A stretch of 64,000 bases of DNA from 73-13 sp035556075 (lineage in GTDB: Bacteria > Actinomycetota > Actinomycetes > Actinomycetales > Microbacteriaceae), in contig DATMFQ010000006.1 of NCBI GenBank assembly GCA_035556075.1, forward strand, positions 124,001 to 188,000, given 5' to 3'. The translations under genes and the position numbers were made by a program. Positions 50,478 to 59,513 of this stretch are shown here, piece after piece. Under the pieces are notes generated by a model. That model was given only the letters and a program-made list of their open reading frames with translations, did not search any database and was not told the origin of the DNA. The stretch's first letter is position 1. Each line of letters begins with the position of its first letter.

Positions 50478-52070
50478 ATGACCGAAGACCAGATCACGCC
50501 GCTCGAGGACACACCGGAGACGGCCGAGGCGCCGACTGCCGCGAAGGAGGCTGTCGACCCGGCTCGGCAGGCCGAGCTCGACGCGCTCGCTGCCGAGCTG
50601 CAGGGCAAGGCTCCCGCCAAGAAGCCGGTCCGCAAGTCCCGTCGGGTGACCGTGCAGGACCCGAACGAGCTCCCGGCCGAGGCCCCGGAGGCCGGCGCAA
50701 CCGAGACTCCCGCCGCCGAGGGCACGCCCGCGGGCGAGGAGCCGGCTGAGGCGGCTCCCGCGAAGCGCACCAGCCGCACGAGCAAAACGACTGCGAAGCG
50801 CGGCACCAGCGCCGCCGCGAAGACGGCCGCGGCCGCGGAGTCCGCCGAGTCCGAGGCGGAGCTCGACGAGACCGCCGCCGAACCGGACCAGCAGTCCGGG
50901 CGCGCCAAGCGGTCGGTCAAGGCCGAGACAGCCGCGACCGACAGCGACGCGACGGCCGACGACGCCACTGCCGAGGTGTCGGCCGAGCCCGCAGCCGACA
51001 GCCCGGAGAACCAGGATGCGTCCGAGACCGCCGACGGCGACGCCGCGGACGGTGACGGGGAGGGCTCCGGCCGCTCCCGCTCCCGCTCCCGCCGCGGTCG
51101 GAGCCGCAGCGGCGGCACGACCGCGGAGGCACCCGCCGACGCCGAGGACGGCAGCGGTCGCGGTCGCGGCCGCGGCCGTGGTCGCAACGGCGGCCGGCTC
51201 GGCGACGACGTCGAACCCGAGATCCTGCCTGACGACGTCCTGCTCCCGATCGCCGGGATCCTCGACGTGCTCGACAACTATGCATTCGTGCGCACCACCG
51301 GCTACCTCGCCGGCGTCACCGACGTGTATGTCTCGCTCGGCCAGGTGAAGAAGTACGGCCTGCGCAAGGGCGACGCCGTCGTCGGCGCCATCCGGCAGCC
51401 GCGGGACGGCGAACAGCACGGGCGCCAGAAGTACAACGCGCTCGTCAAGGTCGACTCCGTCAACGGTGTCGCGACGGACGCTTCGGCGACCCGCACCGAG
51501 TTCGAGGCGCTGACGCCCGTCCGCCCGACCGCAGCCCTCGCGAGCGACACGATGCGCGGCCAGCGGGCCGTCGTCATCGGCGCGACCGGCGCGGGCAAGA
51601 CCCAGCGGGTCGCCAAGCTCGCCGCCGAAGTGAGTGCGGCCCAACCGGACGGGCACCTCATGGTCATCCTCGTCGCGCCCAGGCCCGAGGAGATCACCGA
51701 GTTCCGCCGCGCCGTCAAGGGCGAGGTCGTCGTCTCCGGTCTCGAGTTGAGTGCTGAGGACCACGTCACGGTCGTCGAGCTCGCGGTCGAGCGCGCGAAG
51801 CGGCTCGTCGAGCTCGGCATCGACGTCGTCGTGCTCATCGACTCCATCACGCAGCTCGGCCGTGCCTACGCCTCGCTCGCGCCGGGCGCCCGCGGCGTCC
51901 TCGACGACCCCTCGATCGCGCTGCCCGCGAAGCGACTCCTCGGCGCCGCCCGCGCCACGGAGGAGGGTGCCTCGCTCACGATCGTCGCGACGGCCTCGGC
52001 GGAGACCCCGCTCGACCGGCTCGTGGCGACCGAGCTCGCCGCGATCGCGAACGCGACCGTCCAGCTCTGA
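50478..52070 (+). CDS. rho: Rho-like protein, truncated and with altered catalytic residues
   Basis: 530 aa at the normal rho locus (thrB-rho-prfA). Residues 1-245 are low complexity (acidic/Ala/Pro, then RSRSRSRRGRSRSGG and GRGRGRGRGRNGGR); I see no Rho_N helical domain. Residues 250-335 are a good cold-shock RNA-binding domain (ILDVLDNYAFVRTTGYLAGVTDVYVSLGQVKKYGLRKGD). The ATPase core is abnormal: P-loop GATGAGKT replaces PPKAGKT, the DERPEE motif reads APRPEE so the catalytic Glu and preceding Asp are gone, the Q-loop differs, and the chain stops at ANATVQL, where normal Rho continues with HLSRKIAEKR and the arginine finger (about 110 more residues). prfA follows 12 bases later, so no missing exon or frameshifted tail exists. 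Confidence 0.88.
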   Translation: MTEDQITPLEDTPETAEAPTAAKEAVDPARQAELDALAAELQGKAPAKKPVRKSRRVTVQDPNELPAEAPEAGATETPAAEGTPAGEEPAEAAPAKRTSRTSKTTAKRGTSAAAKTAAAAESAESEAELDETAAEPDQQSGRAKRSVKAETAATDSDATADDATAEVSAEPAADSPENQDASETADGDAADGDGEGSGRSRSRSRRGRSRSGGTTAEAPADAEDGSGRGRGRGRGRNGGRLGDDVEPEILPDDVLLPIAGILDVLDNYAFVRTTGYLAGVTDVYVSLGQVKKYGLRKGDAVVGAIRQPRDGEQHGRQKYNALVKVDSVNGVATDASATRTEFEALTPVRPTAALASDTMRGQRAVVIGATGAGKTQRVAKLAAEVSAAQPDGHLMVILVAPRPEEITEFRRAVKGEVVVSGLELSAEDHVTVVELAVERAKRLVELGIDVVVLIDSITQLGRAYASLAPGARGVLDDPSIALPAKRLLGAARATEEGASLTIVATASAETPLDRLVATELAAIANATVQL

Positions 52071-52082
52071 GCTGGCGGCGCC

Positions 52083-53150
52083 ATGTTTGAGCAAGTCGAG
52101 CCGCTCGCCGAGGAGCATCGCCTCCTCGGCGAGCAGCTCGGCGATCCCGCCCTGCACAGTGACCAGGTCCGCGCCAAGCAGGTCAACCGCCGATACAGCG
52201 AGCTCTCCCGGATCGTGCACGCCCACGCGGAGTGGCAGCACGCCGTTGACGACCTCGCGGCCGCCGAGGAGCTTGCCGGGCTCGACGCGGACCTCGCCGC
52301 GGAGGTGCCGGCCATGTCGGCGCTCGTCGACGAGCGCGCCGAGCGGCTTCGACGCCTCCTCATCCCGCGCGATGCCAACGATGCCCGTGACGTCATCATG
52401 GAGATCAAGATGGGCGAGGGCGGTGAGGAGTCGGCGCTGTTTGCCGGTGACCTGCTCCGGATGTACCTCCGGTACGCGGAGTCGCGCGGCTGGCGCACCG
52501 AGATCATCGAGCAGACCCCGACCGACCTCGGCGGCATCAAGGACGTCCAGGTCGCGATCAAGGGCGCCTCGAGCGACCCGGCCGAGGGCGTTTGGGCCCA
52601 CCTCAAGTTCGAGGGCGGCGTCCACCGCGTCCAGCGGGTCCCCGTGACGGAGACGCAGGGCCGCATACATACCTCCGCCGCCGGCGTGCTCGTGTTCCCC
52701 GAGGTCGACGCCCCCGAGGAGCTCACGATCGACCCGCATGAGCTGCGGATCGACGTCTACCGCTCCTCCGGCCCGGGCGGCCAGTCGGTGAACACGACGG
52801 ACTCCGCGGTCCGCATCACCCACATTCCTACTGGCATCGTCGTCTCGATGCAGAACGAGAAGTCGCAACTGCAGAACCGGGAGGCAGGAATGCGGGTCCT
52901 GCGCGCGCGGCTCCTCGCACGTCAGCAGGAGGAGGCGGAGGCGGAGTCCGCGCAGCTGCGGAAGTCGCAGATCCGCACGGTCGACCGCTCGGAGCGGATC
53001 CGCACCTACAACTTCCCGGAGAACCGGATCGCCGACCACCGCACCGGCTACAAGGCCTACAACCTCGACCAGGTCATGGATGGTGCGCTCGACCCGGTCA
53101 TCCAGTCCTGCATCGAGGCGGATGAGGCCGAGCGCCTCGCGAGCCTCTGA
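52083..53150 (+). CDS. prfA: Peptide chain release factor 1
   Basis: 355 aa. GGQ motif in YRSSGPGGQSVNTTDSAVRITHIPTG (about residue 232-236) and the RF1 codon-reading tripeptide PVT in HRVQRVPVTETQGRIHTSAA. Length and the ending NLDQVMDGALDPVIQSCIEADEAERL are normal. It reads UAA and UAG. Followed after 5 bases by prmC, which methylates its GGQ glutamine. Confidence 0.96.
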   Translation: MFEQVEPLAEEHRLLGEQLGDPALHSDQVRAKQVNRRYSELSRIVHAHAEWQHAVDDLAAAEELAGLDADLAAEVPAMSALVDERAERLRRLLIPRDANDARDVIMEIKMGEGGEESALFAGDLLRMYLRYAESRGWRTEIIEQTPTDLGGIKDVQVAIKGASSDPAEGVWAHLKFEGGVHRVQRVPVTETQGRIHTSAAGVLVFPEVDAPEELTIDPHELRIDVYRSSGPGGQSVNTTDSAVRITHIPTGIVVSMQNEKSQLQNREAGMRVLRARLLARQQEEAEAESAQLRKSQIRTVDRSERIRTYNFPENRIADHRTGYKAYNLDQVMDGALDPVIQSCIEADEAERLASL

Positions 53151-53155
53151 CACCC

Positions 53156-54028
53156 GTGCCCACACCTGACACCGGGATCAAGGCGGCGCTCGAGTCGGGG
53201 GCGTCGCGGCTGGCGGCCGCGGGCGTCCCGACCCCCGAGGTGGACGCCGCACTCCTGCTCGCACACGTGCTCGGGCTCGGTCGGGGCGAGCTCGCGGCCA
53301 AATCCGTCGCTGGCGCCGCCGTCGATGCGGTGGCCCGGACCGCCTACGACGCGGCCCTCGACCGTCGCGCGGCCCGCGAGCCGCTGCAGCACATCACGGG
53401 CGTCGCCCACTTCCGACACCTGACGCTCGCGGTGGGGCCGGGCGTCTTCGTGCCGCGCCCAGAGACCGAGCTCCTCGCGCAGCTCGCGATCGACGCACTG
53501 CTCGCGGTGCCGGACCCGCGGCCGATCGGCGTCGACCTCGGCACCGGCTCGGGTGCGATCGGGATCGCGATGGCGACGGAGGTGCCGCACGCGCGCGTCG
53601 TCGCCGTCGAGCGCTCCGCCGACGCGATGGGCTGGGCGCAGCAGAATGCCCGCACGAGCGGGGCGACGAATCTCGAGCTCGTGCTCGGTGATCTCCGCGA
53701 TGGCCTCCCCGAGCTGGACGGCCGGGTCCACGTCGTCGCCTCGAATCCGCCCTACATCCCGCTCGGCGCGATCCCGCGCGATCCCGAGGTGCACCACTAC
53801 GACCCGGCCCTCGCACTCTACGGCGGTGACGACGGCCTCGACCTGGTGCGTGCGCTCGCGGTGACTGCCGCCCGGCTCCTCGTGCCGGGCGGCCTCCTCG
53901 CGATCGAACACGGCGAGTTCCAGGCCACCGGCGTGCAGGACATCCTCGCGACCGACCACTGGCGCGCGATCGCGACACACCGGGACCTGACGACGCGCCC
54001 GCGGGTCACCACGGCGCTGCGTGCCTGA
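53156..54028 (+). CDS. prmC: Release factor glutamine methyltransferase
   Basis: 290 aa from GTG 53156. N-terminal helical domain (ESGASRLAAAGVPTPEVDAALLLAHVLGLGRGEL), ITGVAHFRHLTLAVGPGVFVPRPETELL, SAM motif VDLGTGSGAIGIAMA and catalytic NPPYIPLG near residue 198. Methylates the GGQ Gln of release factors. A GAATGCGCGGG motif lies in the 41-base gap that follows (54035). Confidence 0.95.
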   Translation: MPTPDTGIKAALESGASRLAAAGVPTPEVDAALLLAHVLGLGRGELAAKSVAGAAVDAVARTAYDAALDRRAAREPLQHITGVAHFRHLTLAVGPGVFVPRPETELLAQLAIDALLAVPDPRPIGVDLGTGSGAIGIAMATEVPHARVVAVERSADAMGWAQQNARTSGATNLELVLGDLRDGLPELDGRVHVVASNPPYIPLGAIPRDPEVHHYDPALALYGGDDGLDLVRALAVTAARLLVPGGLLAIEHGEFQATGVQDILATDHWRAIATHRDLTTRPRVTTALRA

Positions 54029-54069
54029 CATGAGGAATGCGCGGGGACGCCGTGGGAGGATGGGGGACG

Positions 54070-54771
54070 ATGGCCGAGACCTTTGACGTGACTTCGACGG
54101 ACGGCGTCCTCGACGGGCTCCGGGCAGCGCGCGCGGCGCTGGGCCGCGGTGAGCTCGTCGTCATGCCGACGGACACCGTGTACGGCTTGGCGGCCGACGC
54201 CTTCACCCCCTCGGCGGTGGCGGCCCTCGTGGCGGCGAAGGGGCGGACGCTCGCGAGCCCACCGCCGGTCCTCATCCCCGACCTCGCGACACTCGATGCG
54301 CTCGCGGAGACGGTGCCGGACGCGGTGCGCACGCTCGTCACCGAACTGTGGCCGGGGCCGCTCACCGTCATCCTCGCGGCACGCAGCTCGCTCGACTGGG
54401 AGTTGGGGGAGACGCGGGGGACCGTCGCGCTTAGGCTGCCGGATGACCCGGTGGCTCGGCAACTCCTCAAGGACGTTGGTCCGCTCGCGGTGTCGAGCGC
54501 GAACCACACGGGCCAGGCCCCAGCGACGTCCGGGGCCGAGGCCGTCGCGGCACTCGGTGACGCCGTCGCCGTCGTGCTCGATGGGGGACCGCGGGGCGGT
54601 GTCCCGAGCACGATCATCGACGCGACCGGACTGTCGCGGCCCGAGGGGCAGTTGCGCATCGTTCGTGACGGCATCGTGCCGGCGCAGCGCATCGCGGACC
54701 TCGTCGCGGGCACCGCGACGGTGCAGGGCGTCGATGGCGCGACCATCGCACCGGCCGGGGGTGCCGCATGA
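54070..54771 (+). CDS. tsaC: L-threonylcarbamoyladenylate synthase
   Basis: 233 aa from ATG 54070. YrdC/Sua5 domain: GELVVMPTDTVYGLAADAFTPSAVAALVAAKGR, ELWPGPLTVIL, VALRLPDDPVARQLL, PLAVSSANHTGQ and the late PSTIIDATG. The usual KxRxxxxP segment reads AAKGRTLASPPPVLIP. It makes TC-AMP for the t6A tRNA modification. Stop overlaps the next gene (ATGA). Usual neighbour of prmC. Confidence 0.94.
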   Translation: MAETFDVTSTDGVLDGLRAARAALGRGELVVMPTDTVYGLAADAFTPSAVAALVAAKGRTLASPPPVLIPDLATLDALAETVPDAVRTLVTELWPGPLTVILAARSSLDWELGETRGTVALRLPDDPVARQLLKDVGPLAVSSANHTGQAPATSGAEAVAALGDAVAVVLDGGPRGGVPSTIIDATGLSRPEGQLRIVRDGIVPAQRIADLVAGTATVQGVDGATIAPAGGAA

Positions 54772-55250
54772 CCATCTCCCGCATTCTTGGCCGCGCCCTC
54801 TGGTGGCAGGCGGGCCTCACTGTCATCGTCGTCATCGTCGGCGGCGTGATGGCCTGGTTCGTCGGCGGCATGCCCGCCGTCATCGGCGTCGTGCTCGGCG
54901 GGGTGCTCGCGGTCGTCTTCATGGGGATGACCGGGGTCAGCATCCTCATCGGCAACCGCGTGACGAAAGGCCAGCCGGGTGACGCGCTCGGGTTCTTCGC
55001 CATCGTGCTCGGCGGCTGGCTCGCGAAGTTCGTCGTCTTTCTCATCGTCGGCCTCGCGCTGCGCGGCGCCGACTGGCTCGTGCCCCAAGCATTCGGCATC
55101 ACCGCGATCATCGTCGTGGTCGGCAGCCTCGTCATCGACGGCATCACGGTCGCGCGCAGCCGGATGCCCGCCATCGACGTCAAGCTCCCGATCTTCCAGC
55201 CGGAGGCCGAGATTCCGCCGCGGACGGAACAGGATTCAGCGCCCGAGTGA
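54768..55250 (+). CDS. AtpI-like small membrane protein upstream of the ATP synthase genes
   Basis: 160 aa with four hydrophobic segments (QAGLTVIVVIVGGVMAWFVGG; AVIGVVLGGVLAVVFMGMTGVSILIG; FFAIVLGGWLAKFVVFLIVGLAL; FGITAIIVVVGSLVIDGI) and a polar C-terminal tail with SRMPAIDVKLPIFQPE. Position directly before atpB and the GGWLAKF segment match the AtpI-type proteins of actinobacterial atp operons, thought to help c-ring assembly or Mg2+ supply. Sequence conservation of this class is poor. Confidence 0.7.
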   Translation: MTISRILGRALWWQAGLTVIVVIVGGVMAWFVGGMPAVIGVVLGGVLAVVFMGMTGVSILIGNRVTKGQPGDALGFFAIVLGGWLAKFVVFLIVGLALRGADWLVPQAFGITAIIVVVGSLVIDGITVARSRMPAIDVKLPIFQPEAEIPPRTEQDSAPE

Positions 55251-55283
55251 TCGTGTGCGGCGGGCGGGGGCTCGAAGTCTTGA

Positions 55284-55289
55284 TAGGCT
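55284..55289 (+). promoter_or_regulatory. Candidate -10 of the atpB-atpC operon
   Basis: TAGGCT, 66 bases before the atpB TTG, the same hexamer as for iclR, argS and lysA. A leader containing the AGGAG ribosome site follows. It lies in the 105-base gap after the AtpI-like gene. Confidence 0.45.
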
Positions 55290-55355
55290 GACTGCCGTTC
55301 TTATCCCCTCGCCGCGCGATCGCACCGGTCCGCCCCGATCCAGGAGACTGTCCTG

Positions 55356-56186
55356 TTGACCAGCCTCGTCTTCGGCCTGAAGGCTCCGTTCACGACCGCA
55401 GACGATGCCATCGACACGGGCGGTCCGGTCTTCCACGGCCCGGAGATCGGTGAGTTCTTCCCGGAGGCGGTGCTCTTCATCGGCACGCCGTTCGAGATGA
55501 ACCGGATCATGATCCTCCGGGTCATCATCACCCTCCTCGTCATGTTCATCCTGTGGCTCGCGGCCTCGCGCATGCGGGTCGTGCCGACGCGCTTCCAGGG
55601 CATGGTCGAGTACGTTCTCGGCGTCCCGCGCAAGATGACGTGGGATCTGCTCGGGGAGCATGACGGTCGGCGATTCCTGCCGCTCATCACGACGGTGTTC
55701 CTCCTCGTGCTGAGTTTCAACTTCATGGGCATCATTCCGCCCGCCAATATCGCGCTGACGAGCGTCATCGGCGTGCCGCTGCTGCTCGCCGTCGTCTCCT
55801 ACGTCGTCTTCATCTATGCGGGGATCAAGCGGCACGGCTGGAAGTTCTTCTGGAACTCGCTCGTGCCCAAGGGCGTGCCCGGGTTCGTCGTGCCGATCGT
55901 CGCCATCATCGAGCTCGTCTCGACGTTCATCCTGCGGCCGGTCACCCTGACGCTGCGTCTCCTCATGAACATGATGGTCGGCCACCTCCTCCTCGTGCTG
56001 TTCTTCGTGGCGACCTCGTTCTTCCTCTTCGAGATGGAGGGCGGCTGGAAGCTGCTCGGCGCCGGCACGCTCGCCTTCGGGTTCGCCTGGAGCGCCTTCG
56101 AGATCCTCGTCTCGATCCTGCAGGCCTACGTCTTCGCCGTCCTCACCACGCTCTACATTCAGCTCGCCCTCGCGGACGATCACTGA
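55356..56186 (+). CDS. atpB: ATP synthase F0 subunit a
   Basis: 276 aa from TTG 55356 after AGGAG. Five to six membrane helices. The essential Arg lies in RPVTLTLRLLMNMMVGHLLLVLF (the half-channel helix), preceded by SFNFMGIIPPANIALTSVIGVPLLLAVVSYVVF. It forms the proton half-channels against the c-ring. Confidence 0.95.
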   Translation: MTSLVFGLKAPFTTADDAIDTGGPVFHGPEIGEFFPEAVLFIGTPFEMNRIMILRVIITLLVMFILWLAASRMRVVPTRFQGMVEYVLGVPRKMTWDLLGEHDGRRFLPLITTVFLLVLSFNFMGIIPPANIALTSVIGVPLLLAVVSYVVFIYAGIKRHGWKFFWNSLVPKGVPGFVVPIVAIIELVSTFILRPVTLTLRLLMNMMVGHLLLVLFFVATSFFLFEMEGGWKLLGAGTLAFGFAWSAFEILVSILQAYVFAVLTTLYIQLALADDH

Positions 56187-56230
56187 ATCGCATTGACCTC
56201 ACACACCATCCAGGAAGGAACACCACCTAA

Positions 56231-56446
56231 ATGAACGAGCTCTCCGGCAACATTGCCACCGTCGGCTACGGCCTCGCCGCGATCGGCCCGGCCATCGGCA
56301 TCGGCCTGGTCGTCGGCAAGACGATCGAGTCGGTCGCCCGCCAGCCCGAGCTGCAGGGTCGCCTGCAGACCCTCATGTGGATCGGTATCGCCTTCACGGA
56401 GGCCCTCGCCTTCATCGGCATCGCGACCTACTTCTTCATGGTCTGA
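56231..56446 (+). CDS. atpE: ATP synthase F0 subunit c
   Basis: 71 aa, two helices around a polar loop (ARQPELQGRLQT). Proton-binding Glu in WIGIAFTEALAFIGIATYFF. The N-terminal helix has the packed GxGxG pattern (GYGLAAIGPAIGIGLVVGKT). Preceded by AGGAAGG. Confidence 0.96.
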   Translation: MNELSGNIATVGYGLAAIGPAIGIGLVVGKTIESVARQPELQGRLQTLMWIGIAFTEALAFIGIATYFFMV

Positions 56447-56495
56447 CCCTCAGGCACCGCCTCCTTCCCTGCTACGAACGAACGGATAACCGACC

Positions 56496-57035
56496 ATGAC
56501 TGACGGCGTGATCCTGGCCGCGGAGCCCATCAACCCGCTCCTGCCGGCTGTGCCCGATCTCGTCTGGGGCGCGGTCGTCTTCGTGTTGCTGCTCGCCTTC
56601 ATCGGCTGGTACGTGCTGCCGCGGGTCAACCGCGCACTCGACGCCCGCGCTGAGGCCATCCAGGGCGGCATCGAGAAGGCGGAAGCCGCGCAGGCGGAGG
56701 CGAGCGCTGCCCTCGCCCAGTACCAGGAGCAGCTTGCTGCCGGTCGTGCCGAGGCCGCGGAGATCCGCGAGCAGGCCCGCCAGGACGGCGCCGCCATCCT
56801 CGCGGAGCTCAAGGAGCAGGCCCAGGCCGAGGCGACCCGGATCACGACCGCCGCACAGGCGCAGATCGAGGCGGAGCGTCAGGCGGCGCTGGCCTCGCTC
56901 AAGTCCGAGGTCGGCTCGCTCGCCCTCGAGCTCGCCTCCGGTGTCGTCGGCCAGTCCCTCGCGGATGACGCGAAGGCCGGCGCGCTCGTCGACCAGTTCC
57001 TCAAGGACCTCGAGTCGAGTCAGGCGAGCAAGTAA
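56496..57035 (+). CDS. atpF: ATP synthase F0 subunit b
   Basis: 179 aa. One membrane helix (VPDLVWGAVVFVLLLAFIGWYVLPRV) and a long Ala/Glu/Gln-rich coiled coil to about residue 155, ending SLADDAKAGALVDQFLKDLESSQ. It is the peripheral stalk. Two bases separate it from atpH. Confidence 0.95.
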   Translation: MTDGVILAAEPINPLLPAVPDLVWGAVVFVLLLAFIGWYVLPRVNRALDARAEAIQGGIEKAEAAQAEASAALAQYQEQLAAGRAEAAEIREQARQDGAAILAELKEQAQAEATRITTAAQAQIEAERQAALASLKSEVGSLALELASGVVGQSLADDAKAGALVDQFLKDLESSQASK

Positions 57036-57037
57036 CC

Positions 57038-57823
57038 ATGGGATCCGCTACGACGCAGGCGCTCGCCGCTGGCCGTGAGGCGCTCACGCAGGCGACGGGG
57101 GACCCCGTCGCCCTCGGCCGTGACCTCGTCGCCGCACGCGACGCCATCGCGAGGAATGCGCAGCTCACCGCGGTCCTCGCCGATGCCGCCGCCGCACCGG
57201 CAGCGAAGTCGGCACTGGTCGACCGGGTGTTCGCGCCGCTTGGCGCTCCGGCGAGGAGCGTGCTGCAGCGCGTCGTCGAGGCCCGCTGGTCGAAGCCGGG
57301 CGACCTGCTCGCCGGCCTCGAGGAGCTCGGGATCCGGGCCATGGCCGGTGCCGACGGCGACCGGATCATCGCGGAGCTCGCCGCCTTCCAGAAGGCCGTG
57401 AGCGCTGACCCCGACCTCGAGTACGCGGTCGGCTCGACCCTCGTGCCCGGCAGCGAGAAGGCCGCGGTGGTCGAGCGGCTGCTGACGGGCAAGGCTTCGG
57501 CGGAGACCATCGCGATCCTGACGGCGCTCGTGTCGCGTGCCGACGGCCGTCGGATCGGGGCGATGATCCGCCGCGCCACCACGCTCGTCGCGGACGAGAG
57601 CGGCCGGACGGTCGCCGAGGTGCACACCGCACGCCCGCTCGACGACGCCCAGGCGGAGCGGCTTCGGGCCGCGATCGCCGGCACCGAGCAGCGGGACGTC
57701 GTCCTGACGCAGCTCGTCGACCCGACGCTGCTCGGTGGCATGCGCGTCATCGTCGGCGACCGCGTCGTCGACGGCAGCGTCGCCACCAGACTCAATGATC
57801 TCCGACTCGCCCTCGCCGGCTAG
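57038..57823 (+). CDS. atpH: ATP synthase F1 subunit delta
   Basis: 261 aa, long for delta (E. coli 177) as is usual in Actinobacteria. The OSCP-like end is visible: SADPDLEYAVGSTLVPGSEKAAVVERLLTGKASAETIAIL and LDDAQAERLRAAIAGTEQRDVVLTQLVDPTLLGGMRVIVGDRVVDGSVATRLNDLRLAL. It links the stalk to the F1 head. Confidence 0.94.
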   Translation: MGSATTQALAAGREALTQATGDPVALGRDLVAARDAIARNAQLTAVLADAAAAPAAKSALVDRVFAPLGAPARSVLQRVVEARWSKPGDLLAGLEELGIRAMAGADGDRIIAELAAFQKAVSADPDLEYAVGSTLVPGSEKAAVVERLLTGKASAETIAILTALVSRADGRRIGAMIRRATTLVADESGRTVAEVHTARPLDDAQAERLRAAIAGTEQRDVVLTQLVDPTLLGGMRVIVGDRVVDGSVATRLNDLRLALAG

Positions 57824-57854
57824 TCGGCCCACGACTCAAGCACAAGGAAGACCA

Positions 57855-59492
57855 ATGGCAGAACTCACCATCAGCCCGGACGAGATCCGCGACGCCCTCA
57901 AGGAGTTCGTCGGCTCGTACCAGCCGGCGAAGGCCGCGGCGACCGAGGTCGGTCACGTCATCGACGCCGCCGACGGCATCGCCCACGTCGAGGGTCTGCC
58001 TGGCGTCATGGCCAACGAACTGCTGCGCTTCGCCAACGGCGTGCAGGGCCTCGCCCTCAACCTCGACGAGGACCAGATCGGTGTCGTCGTCCTCGGCGAG
58101 TTCACCGGCATCGTCGAGGGCATGGAGGTGACCCGGACCGGCGAGGTGCTCTCCGCCCCGGTCGGTGACGCATTCCTCGGCCGGGTCGTCGACCCGCTCG
58201 GCAACCCGATCGACGGACTCGGCGCCATCGAGGCGGAGGCGCGTCGCGCGCTCGAGCTCCAGGCCCCCGGCGTCATGCAGCGCAAGTCGGTGCACGAGCC
58301 GCTGCAGACCGGCATCAAGGCGATCGACGCGATGATCCCGGTCGGCCGTGGTCAGCGTCAGCTCATCATCGGTGACCGCCAGACCGGCAAGACCGCGATC
58401 GCGATCGACACGATCATCAACCAGAAGGCCAACTGGGAGTCCGGCGACGTCGACAAGCAGGTGCGCTGCATCTACGTCGCCATCGGCCAGAAGGGCTCGA
58501 CGATCGCGGCCGTGAAGGGTGCGCTCGAGGACGCCGGGGCGATGGCGTACACGACGATCGTCGCGGCCCCCGCCTCGGACCCCGCGGGCTTCAAGTACCT
58601 CGCCCCCTACACCGGCTCGGCCATCGGCCAGCACTGGATGTACGGCGGCAAGCACGTCCTCATCATCTTCGACGACCTGTCGAAGCAGGCCGAGGCGTAC
58701 CGCGCCGTGTCGCTGCTGCTGCGCCGCCCGCCGGGGCGTGAGGCCTACCCGGGTGACGTGTTCTACCTGCACTCGCGCCTCCTCGAGCGCTGCGCGAAGC
58801 TCTCGGACGAGCTCGGCGCGGGCTCGATGACGGGTCTGCCGATCATCGAGACGAAGGCGAATGACGTCTCGGCGTACATCCCGACTAACGTCATCTCGAT
58901 CACCGACGGCCAGATCTTCCTCCAATCGGACCTGTTCAACGCGAACCAGCGTCCCGCGGTCGACGTCGGTGTCTCGGTCTCCCGAGTCGGCGGCGACGCC
59001 CAGGTGAAGTCGATCAAGAAGGTCTCCGGCACGCTGAAGCTCGAGCTCGCGCAGTACCGCGCGCTGCAGGCCTTCGCGATGTTCGCCTCGGACCTCGACG
59101 CGGCCAGCCGTCGTCAGCTCGACCGTGGTGCTCGCCTCACCGAGTTGCTGCGCCAGCCGCAGTACACGCCGTACCCCGTCGAGGACCAGGTCGTCTCGAT
59201 CTGGGCCGGCACGAACGGCAAGCTCGACGACGTCGCCGTCGAGGACGTGCTCCGCTTCGAGCGCGAGCTGCTCGACCACCTCGCCCGTCACACCTCGATC
59301 CTCACGACGCTGCGCGAGACGAATGTGCTCGACGACCAGACGGTCGCGGATCTTGACACGGCCATCGACGAGTTCAAGCGGACCGCCTGGCTGCAGGGCG
59401 AGACGGTGAGCGGGGTCGGCTCGGAGGAGTTCAAGGAGCTCGCTGACGCCGACATCTCGCAGGAGCAGATCGTCAAGCAGAAGAAGCACTGA
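57855..59492 (+). CDS. atpA: ATP synthase F1 subunit alpha
   Basis: 545 aa from ATG 57855 with AAGGAAG upstream. Walker A GDRQTGKTAIAIDTI near residue 173, GQHWMYGGKHVLIIFDDLSKQAEAYRAVSLLLRRPPGREAYPGDVFYLHSRLLERCAKL (includes the alpha Arg region), and FAMFASDLDAASRRQLDRGARLTELLRQPQYTPYPVEDQV. Noncatalytic nucleotide site subunit. Confidence 0.97.
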   Translation: MAELTISPDEIRDALKEFVGSYQPAKAAATEVGHVIDAADGIAHVEGLPGVMANELLRFANGVQGLALNLDEDQIGVVVLGEFTGIVEGMEVTRTGEVLSAPVGDAFLGRVVDPLGNPIDGLGAIEAEARRALELQAPGVMQRKSVHEPLQTGIKAIDAMIPVGRGQRQLIIGDRQTGKTAIAIDTIINQKANWESGDVDKQVRCIYVAIGQKGSTIAAVKGALEDAGAMAYTTIVAAPASDPAGFKYLAPYTGSAIGQHWMYGGKHVLIIFDDLSKQAEAYRAVSLLLRRPPGREAYPGDVFYLHSRLLERCAKLSDELGAGSMTGLPIIETKANDVSAYIPTNVISITDGQIFLQSDLFNANQRPAVDVGVSVSRVGGDAQVKSIKKVSGTLKLELAQYRALQAFAMFASDLDAASRRQLDRGARLTELLRQPQYTPYPVEDQVVSIWAGTNGKLDDVAVEDVLRFERELLDHLARHTSILTTLRETNVLDDQTVADLDTAIDEFKRTAWLQGETVSGVGSEEFKELADADISQEQIVKQKKH

Positions 59493-59513
59493 CGGCGGAG
59501 GAGTCGACCACCC

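Noticed and set aside
50478..52070. Frameshift or split gene as explanation of the short Rho
   Set aside because: No segment resembling the missing Rho C-terminus was found in any frame before prfA, only 12 bases separate the genes, and the point changes in the catalytic motif are within an intact frame.
50316..53165. 949-codon minus-strand frame opposite rho and prfA
   Set aside because: Repetitive Arg/Gly/Leu composition and full overlap with conserved genes; a GC shadow.
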